A DNA stretch of 64,000 nucleotides from Solirubrobacterales bacterium (GCA_021155855.1 JAJNAZ010000001.1:124001-188000), one strand, 5' to 3'; counted from the first letter of the stretch, positions 15,198 to 24,846 are shown. Notes: generated by a model from the sequence alone, not told the origin. Translations and numbers: made by a program.

Positions 15198-15797
15198 GTG
15201 GACGCGCGCTCGTCGCTGCGCTCCGCCCTGCTCTCACCCGAGGAGGCCGAGGCGATCGATGCGCACGGCCAGACCGAGGCCGCCGTACTGGTCCCGATGT
15301 TCGGCTACCCGGAGCGCCCGGGGCTGGTGTTCACCGAGCGTCGCCACGACCTGCGCCGCCACGCCGGCGAGATCTCGTTTCCGGGCGGGCGCCGTGACCA
15401 TCCCGACGAGGAGCTCTCGGCGACCGCGCTGCGCGAGGCCGAGGAGGAGATCGGCCTCGTTCCGGCGGAGGTGGAGATCGTCGGCGCCCTGCCGCCGATC
15501 GGGACCTTCGTCACCAGCTTCAAGGTGCACCCGTTCGTCGGCCTGATCGGCGACGACCTCCGCTTCGCGCCGAACCCGGCCGAGGTCGAGACGGTGCTCG
15601 CGCTCACACTCCAGGCCCTGCGCGACTCGTTCCAGATGCGGCGCCTGGTCCGCCGCGGGATCCCCTTCCGCACCCCCACCTACGTCGTCGAGGAGCACCT
15701 GATCTGGGGCGCGACGGCGCGTATCCTCGGCGAGCTTATTGGGCGCCTCCCCGGGTCCGTGAACGACGACGAACGACCAGCGAAACCGACTGACTAG
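15198..15797 (+). CDS. NUDIX hydrolase, CoA pyrophosphatase type
   Basis: The protein has 199 residues. The NUDIX box lies in the segment ISFPGGRRDHPDEELSATAL followed by REAEEEIGL. The SFPGG lead-in is characteristic of the CoA-diphosphatase (NudL/YeaB) branch, which cuts CoA to phosphopantetheine and 3',5'-ADP. The GTG start comes two bases after the NAPRTase stop. It overlaps the convergent sulfurtransferase gene by four bases at its end. Confidence 0.88.
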   Translation: MDARSSLRSALLSPEEAEAIDAHGQTEAAVLVPMFGYPERPGLVFTERRHDLRRHAGEISFPGGRRDHPDEELSATALREAEEEIGLVPAEVEIVGALPPIGTFVTSFKVHPFVGLIGDDLRFAPNPAEVETVLALTLQALRDSFQMRRLVRRGIPFRTPTYVVEEHLIWGATARILGELIGRLPGSVNDDERPAKPTD

Positions 15798-16639
15798 ACG
15801 TCCTTCTCGATCGGGACGTCGACCAGGTTCCCCCACTCGGTCCACGAGCCGTCGTAGTTCTTGACGTCGGCCTCGCCGAGCAGCTCGTGGAGCACGAACC
15901 AGGTGTGCGCCGAGCGCTCGCCGATCCGGCAGTACGCGATCACCGGCTTGCCATCCTCGACCACGCCGGCATCGGTGTAGAGCCGGCGCAGCTCGTCGGC
16001 GTCGCGGAAGGTCCCGTCCTCGTTCACCGCCTTCGCCCACGGCACCGAGGCGGCGCCCGGAATGTGCCCGGCGCGCTGCGCCCCCTCCTGCTCGTATCCG
16101 GCCATCGCGATCAGCTCGCCCGAGTACTCCTGCGGGCTGCGCACGTCGACGAGATTGGTCGCGGCGCCGAGCGCCTCGCGGACCTCGTCGCGGCGGGCGC
16201 GGATCGCGTCGTCGCCCGGCTTCGCCTCGAAATTCGCCGGCGAATACGACGGCACATCGGTCGAGGTCTCACGACCCTCGTTGACCCATTTCTCGCGCGG
16301 TCCGTTGACCAGCTTCACCTTGTCGTGGCCGTAGTAGCGGAAGTACCAGTAGGTGTAGGCGGCAAACCAGTTGTTGCGGTCGCCGTAGAGGACGACGGTG
16401 TGATCGTTGGAGATCCCACGGCTGCCCATCAGGGCGCCGAACTCCTCCGGGCTGAGGAAGTCGCGCTTGACCTGATCCTGGAGGTCGGTCTTCCAGTCGA
16501 AGCCGATCGCGCCCGGGATGTGGGCCTCGGCGTAGAGGGCCGGGTTCTCGTCCACCTCGACCATCCGGATCGAGTCGTCGCCGAGATGCTCGGCGACCCA
16601 GTCGGTCGAGACGAGCACGTCGTTGGCGTAGTCGGACAT
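15794..16639 (-). CDS. Thiosulfate/3-mercaptopyruvate sulfurtransferase (two rhodanese domains)
   Basis: The protein has 281 residues with two rhodanese domains, the N-terminal one inactive and the C-terminal one catalytic. The active-site loop is YCRIGERSAH with Cys237, the CRxGxR type typical of thiosulfate sulfurtransferases of the SseA/CysA2 group. The substrate motif HIPGAIGFDWKTDLQD also fits. It transfers sulfane sulfur to cyanide, thiols or proteins. GAGGAGGG is placed just upstream of ATG 16639. It is monocistronic on the minus strand. Confidence 0.93.
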   Translation of the reverse strand: MSDYANDVLVSTDWVAEHLGDDSIRMVEVDENPALYAEAHIPGAIGFDWKTDLQDQVKRDFLSPEEFGALMGSRGISNDHTVVLYGDRNNWFAAYTYWYFRYYGHDKVKLVNGPREKWVNEGRETSTDVPSYSPANFEAKPGDDAIRARRDEVREALGAATNLVDVRSPQEYSGELIAMAGYEQEGAQRAGHIPGAASVPWAKAVNEDGTFRDADELRRLYTDAGVVEDGKPVIAYCRIGERSAHTWFVLHELLGEADVKNYDGSWTEWGNLVDVPIEKDV

Positions 16640-16748
16640 CCGCCCTCCTCTTGATTGGGATGAATCTCGATCCGAGTTTAATCCTTTGCGCGCGCGTGCC
16701 CCCGGCGCCCGCCCAGGGGCGAACCGGCCCAACGCGCCGGGCACGAAG

Positions 16749-17243
16749 CTAGCCGACGCCGATGAGGCGCTCGATCGCGGCCAGCATGGCGGCGCGCCAG
16801 GCGCCGGGCTCGGCCGGGTCCGCGGCGACGAGCTCGTGCGGGATCCGCCAGCGCTCGCCCGCCGCCGCGACGATCGCGGAGCCGCGCTCGAGCAGTGAGG
16901 GCTCGACCGTCCCGCCGGCCTCATAGACGAAGCCCCGGACCGGGGTCTCGACGATCTCCTCCAGCAGGCGCTCGAGCCTCGGCCCGTGGATCGCCGCCAC
17001 CGGGTGGCGGTCGCCGCGTGCCGAGCCGAGCAGCCAGAGGATCATCGTCACGCCCTCGATCTGCTCGAGCACCGTGAGGACGCGATCGGGGTTGGCGATC
17101 ACCGCCTCGATCCCGCTGTCGGCGATCGCCGCGAGGCTTTCCGGGCGGCGGGTGGTGCCGCGCACGGCCCAGTCCGCGGACAGCAGGTCGCGCCCGAGCT
17201 CACGCCCGCGGCATCCGCAGCCGACGATCAACGCACGCGCCAA
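16749..17243 (-). CDS. NAD(P)-binding Rossmann-like protein
   Basis: The protein has 164 residues. An N-terminal dinucleotide-binding strand-loop-helix (ALIVGCGCRGRELGRDLL) has the GxGxxGxxL pattern of extended SDR/NAD-epimerase-like proteins. The rest of a Rossmann fold follows, but there is no catalytic YxxxK. Such short proteins are often annotated as NAD-binding proteins of unknown reaction. It ends 109 bases before the sulfurtransferase start and is preceded by a small membrane-protein gene 14 bases away on the same strand. Confidence 0.7.
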   Translation of the reverse strand: MARALIVGCGCRGRELGRDLLSADWAVRGTTRRPESLAAIADSGIEAVIANPDRVLTVLEQIEGVTMILWLLGSARGDRHPVAAIHGPRLERLLEEIVETPVRGFVYEAGGTVEPSLLERGSAIVAAAGERWRIPHELVAADPAEPGAWRAAMLAAIERLIGVG

Positions 17244-17257
17244 GCTCGATCGGCCCT

Positions 17258-17572
17258 CTAGACCCCTTGCTCTTCCTCGAGACGCCGGTCGCGGGCCTGG
17301 CGGGCGCGATCGCGGATCGCCTCGTCCTCCTTGGCCATCCGTTGGGCGTCGTCCTCGGTCAGCTCGGCCTCGCCGCGCCGGCGGCGGTACTCGTTCTGCG
17401 CTTCGATCATCTGCTGCACGTCGTCGATCTCGAGCTGCGCCTCGACCTCGTGCGAGCGGGTCGGCTTCCAGTCGACCAGATCCGCGCCGCTGCCGGGATA
17501 CGCCCGCGCGAGCAGCACCAAGCAGAGAACGATCAGGCCGACCATCACCAATGAAATGGCGACGAAGTCCAC
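17258..17572 (-). CDS. Small membrane-anchored protein of unknown function
   Basis: The protein has 104 residues. One transmembrane helix lies at residues 4-23 ([19 protein letters not shown]). It is followed by a charged cytoplasmic-looking domain predicted to be helical ([20 protein letters not shown], then [16 protein letters not shown]). No family is recognised. It is divergent from the thiolase gene and probably co-transcribed with the Rossmann-like gene 14 bases downstream. Confidence 0.7.
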   Translation of the reverse strand: MDFVAISLVMVGLIVLCLVLLARAYPGSGADLVDWKPTRSHEVEAQLEIDDVQQMIEAQNEYRRRRGEAELTEDDAQRMAKEDEAIRDRARQARDRRLEEEQGV

Positions 17573-17611
17573 GTGCCTACATTACGCCCGCCGTGGCATC
17601 ATCGCGCGCCG

Positions 17612-18808
17612 ATGGGCGAGGCGCTGATCATCGACGCCGTGCGGACCCCGATGGGCCGCTACCGCGGCGCGCTCTCAGGCGTGCGGCCCGACGACCTCGC
17701 CGCGCGCTCGATCGCCGCCGCGGTCGAGCGCACCGGGATCGAGCCGGCGGACGTCGTCGACGTCTACTGGGGCGCGGCGAACCAGGCGGGGGAGGACAAC
17801 CGCGACGTTGCCCGGATGGCCGCGCTGCTGGCCGGATTGCCGGTCGAGGTCCCGGGCGTGACCGTCAACCGCCTCTGCGCCTCCGGCCTCGAGGCGGTCA
17901 ACCAGGCCTCGCGGGCGCTGCGCCTGGAGGAGGCCGACCTGTACCTCGCTGGCGGCTCGGAGTCGATGAGCCGGGCCCCCTGGGTGATGCCGAAGCCCGA
18001 GACCGGCCTCCCGCGCGGTGAGCGGACGATGTACGACACGGCGCTCGGCTGGCGGCTGATCAACCCCCGGATGGCGGAGCGGTATTCGACCGAGGCCATG
18101 GGCGAGACGGCCGAGAACGTCGCCGAGCGTCATTCGATCTCGCGCTCGGACCAGGACGCGTTCGCGCTCCGCAGCCACCAGCGGGCGATCGCGGCCCAGG
18201 CGGAGGGAAGGTTCGACGAGCAGCTGGTCGCCGTCGAGGCGCCCGACGGCCGCGGCACGACCGTGGTCGACGCCGATGAGGGGCCGCGTGCGGACACCTC
18301 GCTCGAGCGGCTGGCCTCGCTGCACCCGGTCTTTCGTGACGGCGGCACCGTCACCGCCGGCAACGCCTCGACGCTCAACGACGGCGCCGCCTGCGTCGTG
18401 CTCGGATCCGAGCGCAAGGCCACCGAGCTCGGCGCCGAGCCGCTCGCGCGAGTGGTCGCCACCGGCGTCGCCGGGGTCGATCCGGCGTTCATGGGGATCG
18501 GGCCGGTGCCGGCGATCCGCCGGGCGCTCGCCGCCGCGGGGCTCGAGCTCGAGCAGATCGATTTGATCGAGATCAACGAGGCGTTCGCGGCCCAGGTGCT
18601 CGCCTGCGCGCGGGAGCTCGGAATCGACGAAGAGCGCCTCAACGTGAACGGCGGCGCGATCGCGCTCGGCCACCCGCTCGGCTGCTCGGGCGCGCGACTG
18701 CTGACGACGCTTGCTTGGGAGCTGCGCCGTCGCGGCGGGCGCTACGGGATCGCCTCGCTCTGCGTCGGCGTCGGCCAGGGCCTCGCGACCGTGATCGAGC
18801 GCGGCTGA
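17612..18808 (+). CDS. Acetyl-CoA acetyltransferase (thiolase)
   Basis: The protein has 398 residues. The active-site Cys89 is in [12 protein letters not shown], with the second set EINEAFAAQ (His replaced by Asn-Glu type as usual) and the general-base Cys in [11 protein letters not shown]. It catalyses thiolytic cleavage or condensation of acyl-CoA. ATG 17612 was chosen over an in-frame ATG at 17573 because the family starts here ([17 protein letters not shown]). It leads a plus-strand acyl-CoA oxidation cluster extending to 23283. Confidence 0.95.
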   Translation: MGEALIIDAVRTPMGRYRGALSGVRPDDLAARSIAAAVERTGIEPADVVDVYWGAANQAGEDNRDVARMAALLAGLPVEVPGVTVNRLCASGLEAVNQASRALRLEEADLYLAGGSESMSRAPWVMPKPETGLPRGERTMYDTALGWRLINPRMAERYSTEAMGETAENVAERHSISRSDQDAFALRSHQRAIAAQAEGRFDEQLVAVEAPDGRGTTVVDADEGPRADTSLERLASLHPVFRDGGTVTAGNASTLNDGAACVVLGSERKATELGAEPLARVVATGVAGVDPAFMGIGPVPAIRRALAAAGLELEQIDLIEINEAFAAQVLACARELGIDEERLNVNGGAIALGHPLGCSGARLLTTLAWELRRRGGRYGIASLCVGVGQGLATVIERG

Positions 18809-18858
18809 CCGCGGTTGCGGAATCGGCGTCGGCAGCCGGGCTCGGATAGCCTCGGCCC

Positions 18859-19659
18859 ATGCCACTCGAAGAGCTGGCCTCCGTCGACGGCCTGATCGCT
18901 GCAACCGACGAAACCACGATCCCCGTCCGCGACGACGGGCTCTATCGCGGGGACGGCGTCTTCGAGGTGATCCGCCTCTACGCCGGGAGGCCGTTCGCGC
19001 TCGCCGAGCACCTCGATCGGCTCGAGCGCTCGGCCGCGGCGATCGAGCTGCCGGTCGAGCGCGAGCTGCTGGAGGCCGAGGCCGCGACGCTGCTCGAGCG
19101 CCACGGCGAGGCCGACGGACAGCTGCGCATCCTGCTCACCCGCGGCGGGCGGCGCATCCTGCTGACCGAGGAGCTGCCGCCGCGCGGGGAGGCGGTCCGC
19201 CTCGCCACCGTCACCTACTCGCCCACCGTGATCCTGACCGGCGTCAAGTCGCTCTCCTACGGCGCCAACATGCAGGCGACCCGGATCGCGAACGCGAGCG
19301 GCGCGGACGAGGCCGTGCTCGTGCGTCCCGACGGGATCGTGCTCGAGGCCCCGACCTCGTCGATCTTCTGGGTCTCGGCCGAAGGGCCGCTGCGCACGCC
19401 GGCCCTGTCGACCGGCATCCTCGAGTCGATCACGCGGTCGAAGGTGATCCGCGAGATGCACGTCGAGGAGGGCGAATTCGAGCTCGACGACCTGCTCGGC
19501 GCGCACGAGGCATTCCTGGCTTCCACGACCCGGGAGGTGCAGGGCGTCTCGGGGCTCGACGGCCGTACGCTTTCGGTGCCGGGACCGCGAACCCGCGAGG
19601 CGGCCGACAATTTCGCTCGCAGGCTCGACCAGGAGCTCGCCTCGCGGACACGCGCGTGA
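18859..19659 (+). CDS. Class IV aminotransferase (branched-chain aminotransferase / aminodeoxychorismate lyase family)
   Basis: The protein has 266 residues and a PLP fold-type IV. It shows the opening VRDDGLYRGDGVFEVIRLY, the catalytic lysine region VKSLSYGANMQATRIAN, and the PLP-phosphate loop DEAVLVRPDGIVLEAPTSSI. The family includes IlvE, D-amino acid aminotransferase and PabC; this sequence alone does not separate them. A TAGCCT box lies six bases before the ATG. It overlaps the acyl-CoA dehydrogenase gene by four bases, an unexpected partner for fatty-acid oxidation unless branched-chain amino acids feed the pathway. Confidence 0.85.
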   Translation: MPLEELASVDGLIAATDETTIPVRDDGLYRGDGVFEVIRLYAGRPFALAEHLDRLERSAAAIELPVERELLEAEAATLLERHGEADGQLRILLTRGGRRILLTEELPPRGEAVRLATVTYSPTVILTGVKSLSYGANMQATRIANASGADEAVLVRPDGIVLEAPTSSIFWVSAEGPLRTPALSTGILESITRSKVIREMHVEEGEFELDDLLGAHEAFLASTTREVQGVSGLDGRTLSVPGPRTREAADNFARRLDQELASRTRA

Positions 19660-20825
19660 TGATCGACGCGGCGCTCAGCGACGAGCAGCGGCTGATCAGG
19701 GAGACCGCACGCGAGTTCGTCGACAACGAGGTCGTCCCGCGCGCCCGCGAGTCCGATCGCGCGGAGCGCTTCGACGCGGAGCTCGCGCGCCGGCTCGGCG
19801 ACATGGGCTACCTGGGCGCCCCGGTCGCCGAGCAGTACGGCGGGCGGGGACTGGACTTCCTCGGTTACGGGCTGATCGTCGAGGAGGTCGGCCGGGGCGA
19901 CTCGGCAATGCGGACAGTGGTCTCGGTGCAGACGTCGCTCGTTTGCGGCTCGATCGAGCGCTGGGGCACGGAGGAGCAGAAGCAGCGCTGGCTGCCGCGG
20001 CTGTGCGCGGGCGAGGCGTTCGGCTGCTTCGGGCTCACCGAGCCCGACACCGGGTCGGACGCCGCCAACCTGCGTACCCGGGCGGAGAAGATCGACGGCG
20101 GCTGGCGGATCTCGGGCCAGAAGATGTGGATCTCGCTCGGCAACGTCGCCGAGGTGGCGCTGATCTTCGCCCAGACCGACCCGGCGCGCAAGCACCGCGG
20201 GCTCGCGTGCTTTTTGGTGCCGACCGCGAGCGACGGCTTCGCCACCCAGGAGATCCACGGCAAGCTCGGCCTGCGCGCCTCAGACACCGCCGAGATCGCG
20301 CTCGACGCGGTCGAGGTCGCCGACGAGGCGTTGCTGGGCGAGGTCGGCGACGGGTTCAAGGTGGCGATGTCGGCGCTCGACTCGGGCCGCTACTCGGTCG
20401 CCGCCGGGTGCGTCGGGATCTGCGAGGGCTGCGTCCAGTCCTCGGTCTCTTACGCGACCGAGCGGCATCAATTCGACGTCCCGATCGCCAGCTTTCAGCT
20501 CGTCCAGGAGATGATCGCGGACATGATCGTGCGCCGCGACGCCGCGCGGATGCTCGTCCGCCGCGCGGCGCTGCTCAAGGACGCGGGCGAGCCCTCGACG
20601 GTCGAGACCTCGGTTGCGAAGCTCTACGCGACCGAATCGGCGGTCGAGTGCGCGAACCTGGCGATCCAGGTCCACGGCGGCTCCGGCTACGTCGACGACT
20701 ACCCGGTGGAGCGCTACCTGCGCGATGCGCGCGTGACGACCCTGTACGAGGGAACGTCGCAGATCCAGAAGCTGATCATTGGGCGGGATGCGACCGGGAT
20801 CAACGCGATGGTGCCGCAGGGATGA
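19656..20825 (+). CDS. Acyl-CoA dehydrogenase
   Basis: The protein has 389 residues. It is FAD-dependent and introduces the alpha-beta double bond into acyl-CoA. It has the signatures CFGLTEPDTGSDAANLRTRA (FAD/substrate contact), QKMWISLGNVAE, and the C-terminal block YLRDARVTTLYEGTSQIQ with the catalytic Glu in YEG. This pattern matches short- or medium-chain acyl-CoA dehydrogenases. It is coupled to the aminotransferase by an ATGA overlap. The next gene starts about 30 bases downstream. Confidence 0.95.
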   Translation: MMIDAALSDEQRLIRETAREFVDNEVVPRARESDRAERFDAELARRLGDMGYLGAPVAEQYGGRGLDFLGYGLIVEEVGRGDSAMRTVVSVQTSLVCGSIERWGTEEQKQRWLPRLCAGEAFGCFGLTEPDTGSDAANLRTRAEKIDGGWRISGQKMWISLGNVAEVALIFAQTDPARKHRGLACFLVPTASDGFATQEIHGKLGLRASDTAEIALDAVEVADEALLGEVGDGFKVAMSALDSGRYSVAAGCVGICEGCVQSSVSYATERHQFDVPIASFQLVQEMIADMIVRRDAARMLVRRAALLKDAGEPSTVETSVAKLYATESAVECANLAIQVHGGSGYVDDYPVERYLRDARVTTLYEGTSQIQKLIIGRDATGINAMVPQG

Positions 20826-20855
20826 GTCGCTCGTTGCTCGTTTGCGCGTTGCCCC

Positions 20856-21641
20856 GTGCCGGCACCGATCGTGACTGAGCTCGTCCGGGCGTCGGTCGAC
20901 GGGCGGGTGGCGCTGTGCCGGCTGCACCGGCCGGAGGCACGGAACGCGCTCTCGCCGGAGCTGATGGAGGCGCTCGCCGATGCGATCGAGCGCTTCGATG
21001 CGGATCCCGAGGTGGGCTGCATCGTGATCGCCGGCTCGGACGAGGTCTTCGCCGCCGGCGCCGACATCGGCGCGCTCGCCCGGCGCGAGTTCCACGAGGC
21101 CGTCCTTCACCCCGCAGCCGCGTTCTGGAGGCGCCTGGCCGAATGCCGGACGCCGATGGTCGCCGCGGTCTCTGGCTTCGCCCTCGGCGGCGGCTGCGAG
21201 CTGGCGCTCGTCTGCGATTTGATCGTCGCCTCGGAGACGGCCGAGTTCGGCCAGCCCGAGATCACACTCGGGATCATTCCGGGCGGCGGCGGGACGCAGC
21301 GGCTCGCGCGGGCCGTGGGCAAGCAGCGGGCGATGGAGCTGGTGCTCACCGGGAGGCGCTTCGGCGCCGAGGAGGCCGAGCGCATCGGGATCGTCAACCG
21401 GGTCGCCAAGAAGCGCGAGTGGCTCGAGGCCGCGATCGAGCTCGCGCGACGGATCGCCTCGCGGCCGCCGATCGCTGCGCGCCTCGCCAAGCAGGCCGTG
21501 CTGGCGGCGGATGAGACGACGATCAGCGCCGGGCTCGAGCAGGAGCGGCGGCTGTACGAGCTCGCGATGGCGACCGAGGACCGGGTCGAGGGCATGCGGG
21601 CATTCCTCGAAAAGCGTCCGCCCGAGTACCGGGGGCGCTGA
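20856..21641 (+). CDS. Enoyl-CoA hydratase
   Basis: The protein has about 261 residues and is a crotonase. The oxyanion-hole segments are FAAGADIGALARR and GFALGGGCELALVCD, and the catalytic glutamates sit around PEITLGIIPGGGGTQRLARA. It hydrates 2-enoyl-CoA to 3-hydroxyacyl-CoA, following the dehydrogenase. The start is uncertain: GTG at 20856 and GTG at 20871 are both in frame and neither has a strong ribosome binding site. The stop overlaps the cupin gene start by one base. Confidence 0.93.
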   Translation: MPAPIVTELVRASVDGRVALCRLHRPEARNALSPELMEALADAIERFDADPEVGCIVIAGSDEVFAAGADIGALARREFHEAVLHPAAAFWRRLAECRTPMVAAVSGFALGGGCELALVCDLIVASETAEFGQPEITLGIIPGGGGTQRLARAVGKQRAMELVLTGRRFGAEEAERIGIVNRVAKKREWLEAAIELARRIASRPPIAARLAKQAVLAADETTISAGLEQERRLYELAMATEDRVEGMRAFLEKRPPEYRGR

Positions 21642-22123
21642 TGGCGAACCTGTTCGAGCCCGAGTTCGACGCCGAGCAGGACCGGCCGGGATTCAGCTGG
21701 CGCCGTGCCCGCCTCGGCCGCCAGGCCGGCGGCGAGCGGCTCGGCGCGAGCCTGTTCGAGCTGCCGCCGGGCCAGGCGGCGTTCCCGCTTCATTTTCATC
21801 TCGCCAACGAGGAGCTGCTGATCGTCATCCGCGGCAGGCCCACGCTGCGCACCCGCGTCGGCGAGCGCGAGCTGGGCGAGGGCGAGGTGGTCGCCTTCCC
21901 GGTCGGTGAGCGCGGCGAGCATCAGCTCGTCAATCGCTCCGCCGAGTCGGTCCGCCTGCTGATCGTCAGCGAGATGAACGCGCCGGAGATCGTCTCCTAT
22001 CCCGACACCGGCAAGATCTTCGCCCGCGACACGCCGCCCGGCGGCGACCCGGTCGAGATCGGCGGCGCGTTTCTGCCGCTCGACGCGATCGACTACTTCG
22101 AGGGCGAGCCCGAGCCCGAATGA
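21641..22123 (+). CDS. Cupin-domain protein
   Basis: The protein has 160 residues with a single conserved cupin barrel. The first metal motif is seen in PLHFHLANEELLIVIRGRP (HxH...E), and the second half carries GERGEHQLVNRSAESV with a His. It is likely a small metal-binding enzyme or sensor, and the substrate is unknown. It is embedded without a gap between enoyl-CoA hydratase and 3-hydroxyacyl-CoA dehydrogenase, so it may act on the same pathway or bind an acyl intermediate (inference). Confidence 0.85.
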   Translation: MANLFEPEFDAEQDRPGFSWRRARLGRQAGGERLGASLFELPPGQAAFPLHFHLANEELLIVIRGRPTLRTRVGERELGEGEVVAFPVGERGEHQLVNRSAESVRLLIVSEMNAPEIVSYPDTGKIFARDTPPGGDPVEIGGAFLPLDAIDYFEGEPEPE

Positions 22124-23283
22124 GGATCGAGCTGCTGGGCGTCGCCGGGGCGGGGACGATGGGCGCCGGGATCGCCCAGCTCGGCTGCCTCGGCGGTTTT
22201 GAGACCCGGCTCTGGGACCCGGCCGGCGCCGCCCTCGCCGCCGGCGCCGAGCGCCTGCGCGCCGACCTCGATCGGGGCGTACAGCGCGGGCGCTGGAGCG
22301 CCGAGGACGCCGAGAGGGCCGCCGCGCGCCTGGTCTCGACAGCATCGCTGGACGCGCTCGACGGATGCGACCTGGTGATCGAGGCCGCGCCCGAGGACCT
22401 GGAGCTGAAGCGGGCCCTCTACGAGCGGCTGGAGGCGGTCTGCGGGCCCGACGCCGTGCTGGCCACGAACACCTCCTCGCTGCCGGTGGGTCGGATCGCC
22501 GCGGGAGCAAAGCACCCCGAGCGGATCTGCGGCATGCACTTCTTCAACCCCCCGGCGCTGATGCGATTGGTCGAGGTGGTCGCCACGGAGACGACCGCCC
22601 AGCCGGCGCTCGCCGCCGCGACCGCGGTCGCCGAGCGCATGGGCCGCACGGCCGTTCGCTGCGCAGACTCGCCCGGGTTCATCGTCAACCGCTGCAACCG
22701 CCCGTTCACGCTCGAATCACTGCGGATCCTCGAGCGGGGGATCGCCGGCCACGACCAGATCGACCGGGTGATCCGTGAGCAGGGCGGCTACCGGATGGGG
22801 CCGTTCGAGCTCATGGACCTGATCGGGATCGACGTCAACCTCGAGGTGGCGCGCTCCTTCTATCGCCAGCGGCCCGAGCCGCGCTGGAAGCCGCATCCGA
22901 TCCAGGAGCGGATGGTGGCCGAGGGGCACCTGGGGCGCAAGACCGGGCGCGGCTTCTATCGGTACCGCGGGGGCAGGCGGGAGCAGGCCGAGGAGACGGC
23001 CGAGCTCCCCGAGCCGGTCCGCCGGGTCGTGCTCGAGCGGGTGGTCGCCCAGCTCGTCAACGAGGCCTGCTTCGCGGCCGAGGAGGGAGTCGCCGAGCCG
23101 GACGACATCGACGCGGCGATGCGCCTCGGGCTCAACCATCCGCGGGGGCCGTTCGGGTGGCTGCGAGCGCTCGGCGCCGAGCGCGTCGAGGAGATCCTCG
23201 ACGCGCTCGCTGCCGAGTCGGATGAGCGCTACCGCGCGGCGCCGCTGCTACGGCGCCTGACGGGTTCGGCTCAGTCGAGCTGA
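22120..23283 (+). CDS. 3-hydroxyacyl-CoA (3-hydroxybutyryl-CoA) dehydrogenase
   Basis: The protein has 387 residues. The NAD site is GVAGAGTMGAGIAQLG at the N-terminus. Further motifs are NTSSLPVGRIA, the catalytic His in GMHFFNPPALMRLVEVV, and SPGFIVNRCNRPFTLES. The second C-terminal helical domain appears duplicated (LMDLIGIDVNLEV, then a 3HCDH-like segment to the end), so it is longer than the 280-residue minimum form. It oxidises 3-hydroxyacyl-CoA to 3-ketoacyl-CoA for the thiolase at 17612. It overlaps the convergent CHRD gene by 13 bases. Confidence 0.94.
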   Translation: MRIELLGVAGAGTMGAGIAQLGCLGGFETRLWDPAGAALAAGAERLRADLDRGVQRGRWSAEDAERAAARLVSTASLDALDGCDLVIEAAPEDLELKRALYERLEAVCGPDAVLATNTSSLPVGRIAAGAKHPERICGMHFFNPPALMRLVEVVATETTAQPALAAATAVAERMGRTAVRCADSPGFIVNRCNRPFTLESLRILERGIAGHDQIDRVIREQGGYRMGPFELMDLIGIDVNLEVARSFYRQRPEPRWKPHPIQERMVAEGHLGRKTGRGFYRYRGGRREQAEETAELPEPVRRVVLERVVAQLVNEACFAAEEGVAEPDDIDAAMRLGLNHPRGPFGWLRALGAERVEEILDALAAESDERYRAAPLLRRLTGSAQSS

Positions 23284-23711
23284 CCCCGGACCGCGCCCTC
23301 GGGGTAGGACTTCGTGGTCACGTCCGCGTAGTGCTGGCCGGGCTTGCGCTTCAGCCGCTTGATCAGCCGGCTGCGGATGTTGTGCTCGCACTGCACCACC
23401 GGGCTGGTCTCCCTGGTGTTGAAGAGGGTGATGATCGGGCGCGCGATCTGTCCTTCGCTTCCCTTGTGGATGAAGGCGCCGGTCACCTTGTCCAGGTTCT
23501 TGAACCTGAGCCGGAAGCAGACCCGCTGCTTCGCCCGGTTGACACGAAGCGTGAGCTTCGCGGTCCCGTCCGGATCGCCGCCGTTCGGGTTGACGACCTG
23601 ACCCCCGTCCATCCTCGCCGTGATCTGGGTCGCGCCGGTGGCGAGCATCGGGATCGCCATCGCCACGACGAGCGTCGCCGCCCCCGCCGTGATTGCCAGT
23701 CGCTTGCGCAT
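23271..23711 (-). CDS. CHRD-domain secreted protein
   Basis: The protein has 146 residues. A signal peptide (LAITAGAATLVVAMAIPMLA) is followed by a CHRD domain: GGQVVNPNGGDPDGTAKLTLRV, GAFIHKGSEGQIARP, and the terminal YPEGAVRGQL. CHRD domains are extracellular beta sandwiches first seen in chordin, and their bacterial role is unknown. The start codon abuts the stop of the EamA gene (TAGATG), so the two are probably one transcript. Confidence 0.88.
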   Translation of the reverse strand: MRKRLAITAGAATLVVAMAIPMLATGATQITARMDGGQVVNPNGGDPDGTAKLTLRVNRAKQRVCFRLRFKNLDKVTGAFIHKGSEGQIARPIITLFNTRETSPVVQCEHNIRSRLIKRLKRKPGQHYADVTTKSYPEGAVRGQLD

Positions 23712-24668
23712 CTATCGCTCCTGTGGTCGTGGGATCGCGCGCGAACGCGCGCGATTGGGCTCATTCGTCGACGCCGGAGGTTCTCCTGCGGGCGGCGGGC
23801 GGGAGAGCGACAGGCGCCCCTCGGCGGCCAGCCACGAGCCGCCCAGGATGAGCGCCAATCCGAGCACCGTCGCCACGGTCACCGCCTCGTCGAGCAACAC
23901 GGCGCCGTAAACGACGGCGAAGCCCGGGGCGAGGTAGGTGACGACGAAGGCGCGCGCCGGGCCGACGTTGGCGATCAGGTCGTAGAAGATCGCGAACGCG
24001 ATCCCGGTGCCGAGGACGCCGAGCACCGCGACCGCTGCGATCGGGCCCAGTCCCGGAACCTCGCTCGGAGCGCCGATGATCGCCGCCGGGATCAGCAGTA
24101 CCGTGGAGGCGACGATCGCCCAGGCGGCGACGCCGATCGAGGGCAGCTCGCCGAGCCTGTGCTTGACGATGAAGCCGCCGACGGCGTATCCGAGGCCGGC
24201 GAGGATGACGGCAAGGCCGCCGAGCAGCTGATCGCCCGAGCCGCCCAGGTCGAGGCCGAGCAGCACCCCGACCCCGGCGACGCCGAGCAGCACGCCGACG
24301 AGCCGCAGGCCCTGCGAGCGCTCCTCGTGATCGATCCAGATCGCCAACAGGGCGGTGAACAGGGGCGCCGAGGTCACCAGGATGCCGGCGAGCGACGAGG
24401 AGATCTCCTGCTCCCCCGCGGAGATCAGCAGGAACGGAGCGGCTACCTGGACGGCCCCGAGCAGAAGCAGGGTGCCGGCCCTGCCGCCGAAACCGCCGAG
24501 CGCACCCCGGGCCGCAGCGATCCCGACCAGCACCAGCGCGGCGAGCGCGATCCGCGCCCAAGCCACCATCCCGGGCGAGATCTCGCGGACCCCGATCTTG
24601 ATGAACATGTAGCTCGCTCCCCAGATCGCGGCGAGGATCAACAGCAGGGTCCAGGCGCGCCGGTTCAC
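23712..24668 (-). CDS. EamA-family (DMT superfamily) transporter
   Basis: The protein has 318 residues with about ten transmembrane helices in two EamA repeats. The first repeat starts LLLILAAIWGASYMFIKIGV, and the second follows the loop near residue 150 (GLGYAVGGFIVKHRL). These carriers export amino acids, sugars or other metabolites, and the substrate cannot be read from sequence. It is directly upstream of the CHRD gene. The C-terminus is an Arg/Pro-rich tail. Confidence 0.9.
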   Translation of the reverse strand: MNRRAWTLLLILAAIWGASYMFIKIGVREISPGMVAWARIALAALVLVGIAAARGALGGFGGRAGTLLLLGAVQVAAPFLLISAGEQEISSSLAGILVTSAPLFTALLAIWIDHEERSQGLRLVGVLLGVAGVGVLLGLDLGGSGDQLLGGLAVILAGLGYAVGGFIVKHRLGELPSIGVAAWAIVASTVLLIPAAIIGAPSEVPGLGPIAAVAVLGVLGTGIAFAIFYDLIANVGPARAFVVTYLAPGFAVVYGAVLLDEAVTVATVLGLALILGGSWLAAEGRLSLSRPPPAGEPPASTNEPNRARSRAIPRPQER

Positions 24669-24746
24669 CCGTCTCAGGTTAGGACCAGATCACCGGTCCA
24701 TCCATAAGAGATCCGCCGGGCTCGGATCGGCCCAGCTTATGCAGGC

Positions 24747-24772
24747 GTTTTGATCACGCCGCAAGGGGGAAT
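24747..24772 (+). promoter_or_regulatory. SigB/SigF-like promoter
   Basis: GTTT at 24747 and GGGAAT at 24767 are spaced by 16 bases. It lies about 75 bases before the 68-residue gene at 24847 and resembles the promoter of the csbD-like gene at 4925. Confidence 0.4.
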
Positions 24773-24846
24773 AGAATGGTCTGCGACGAATGCCTTTCAC
24801 GAAGAAAGGCGTCGTGGAGGGCGGGACCACCGCCCGGAGGTGCACT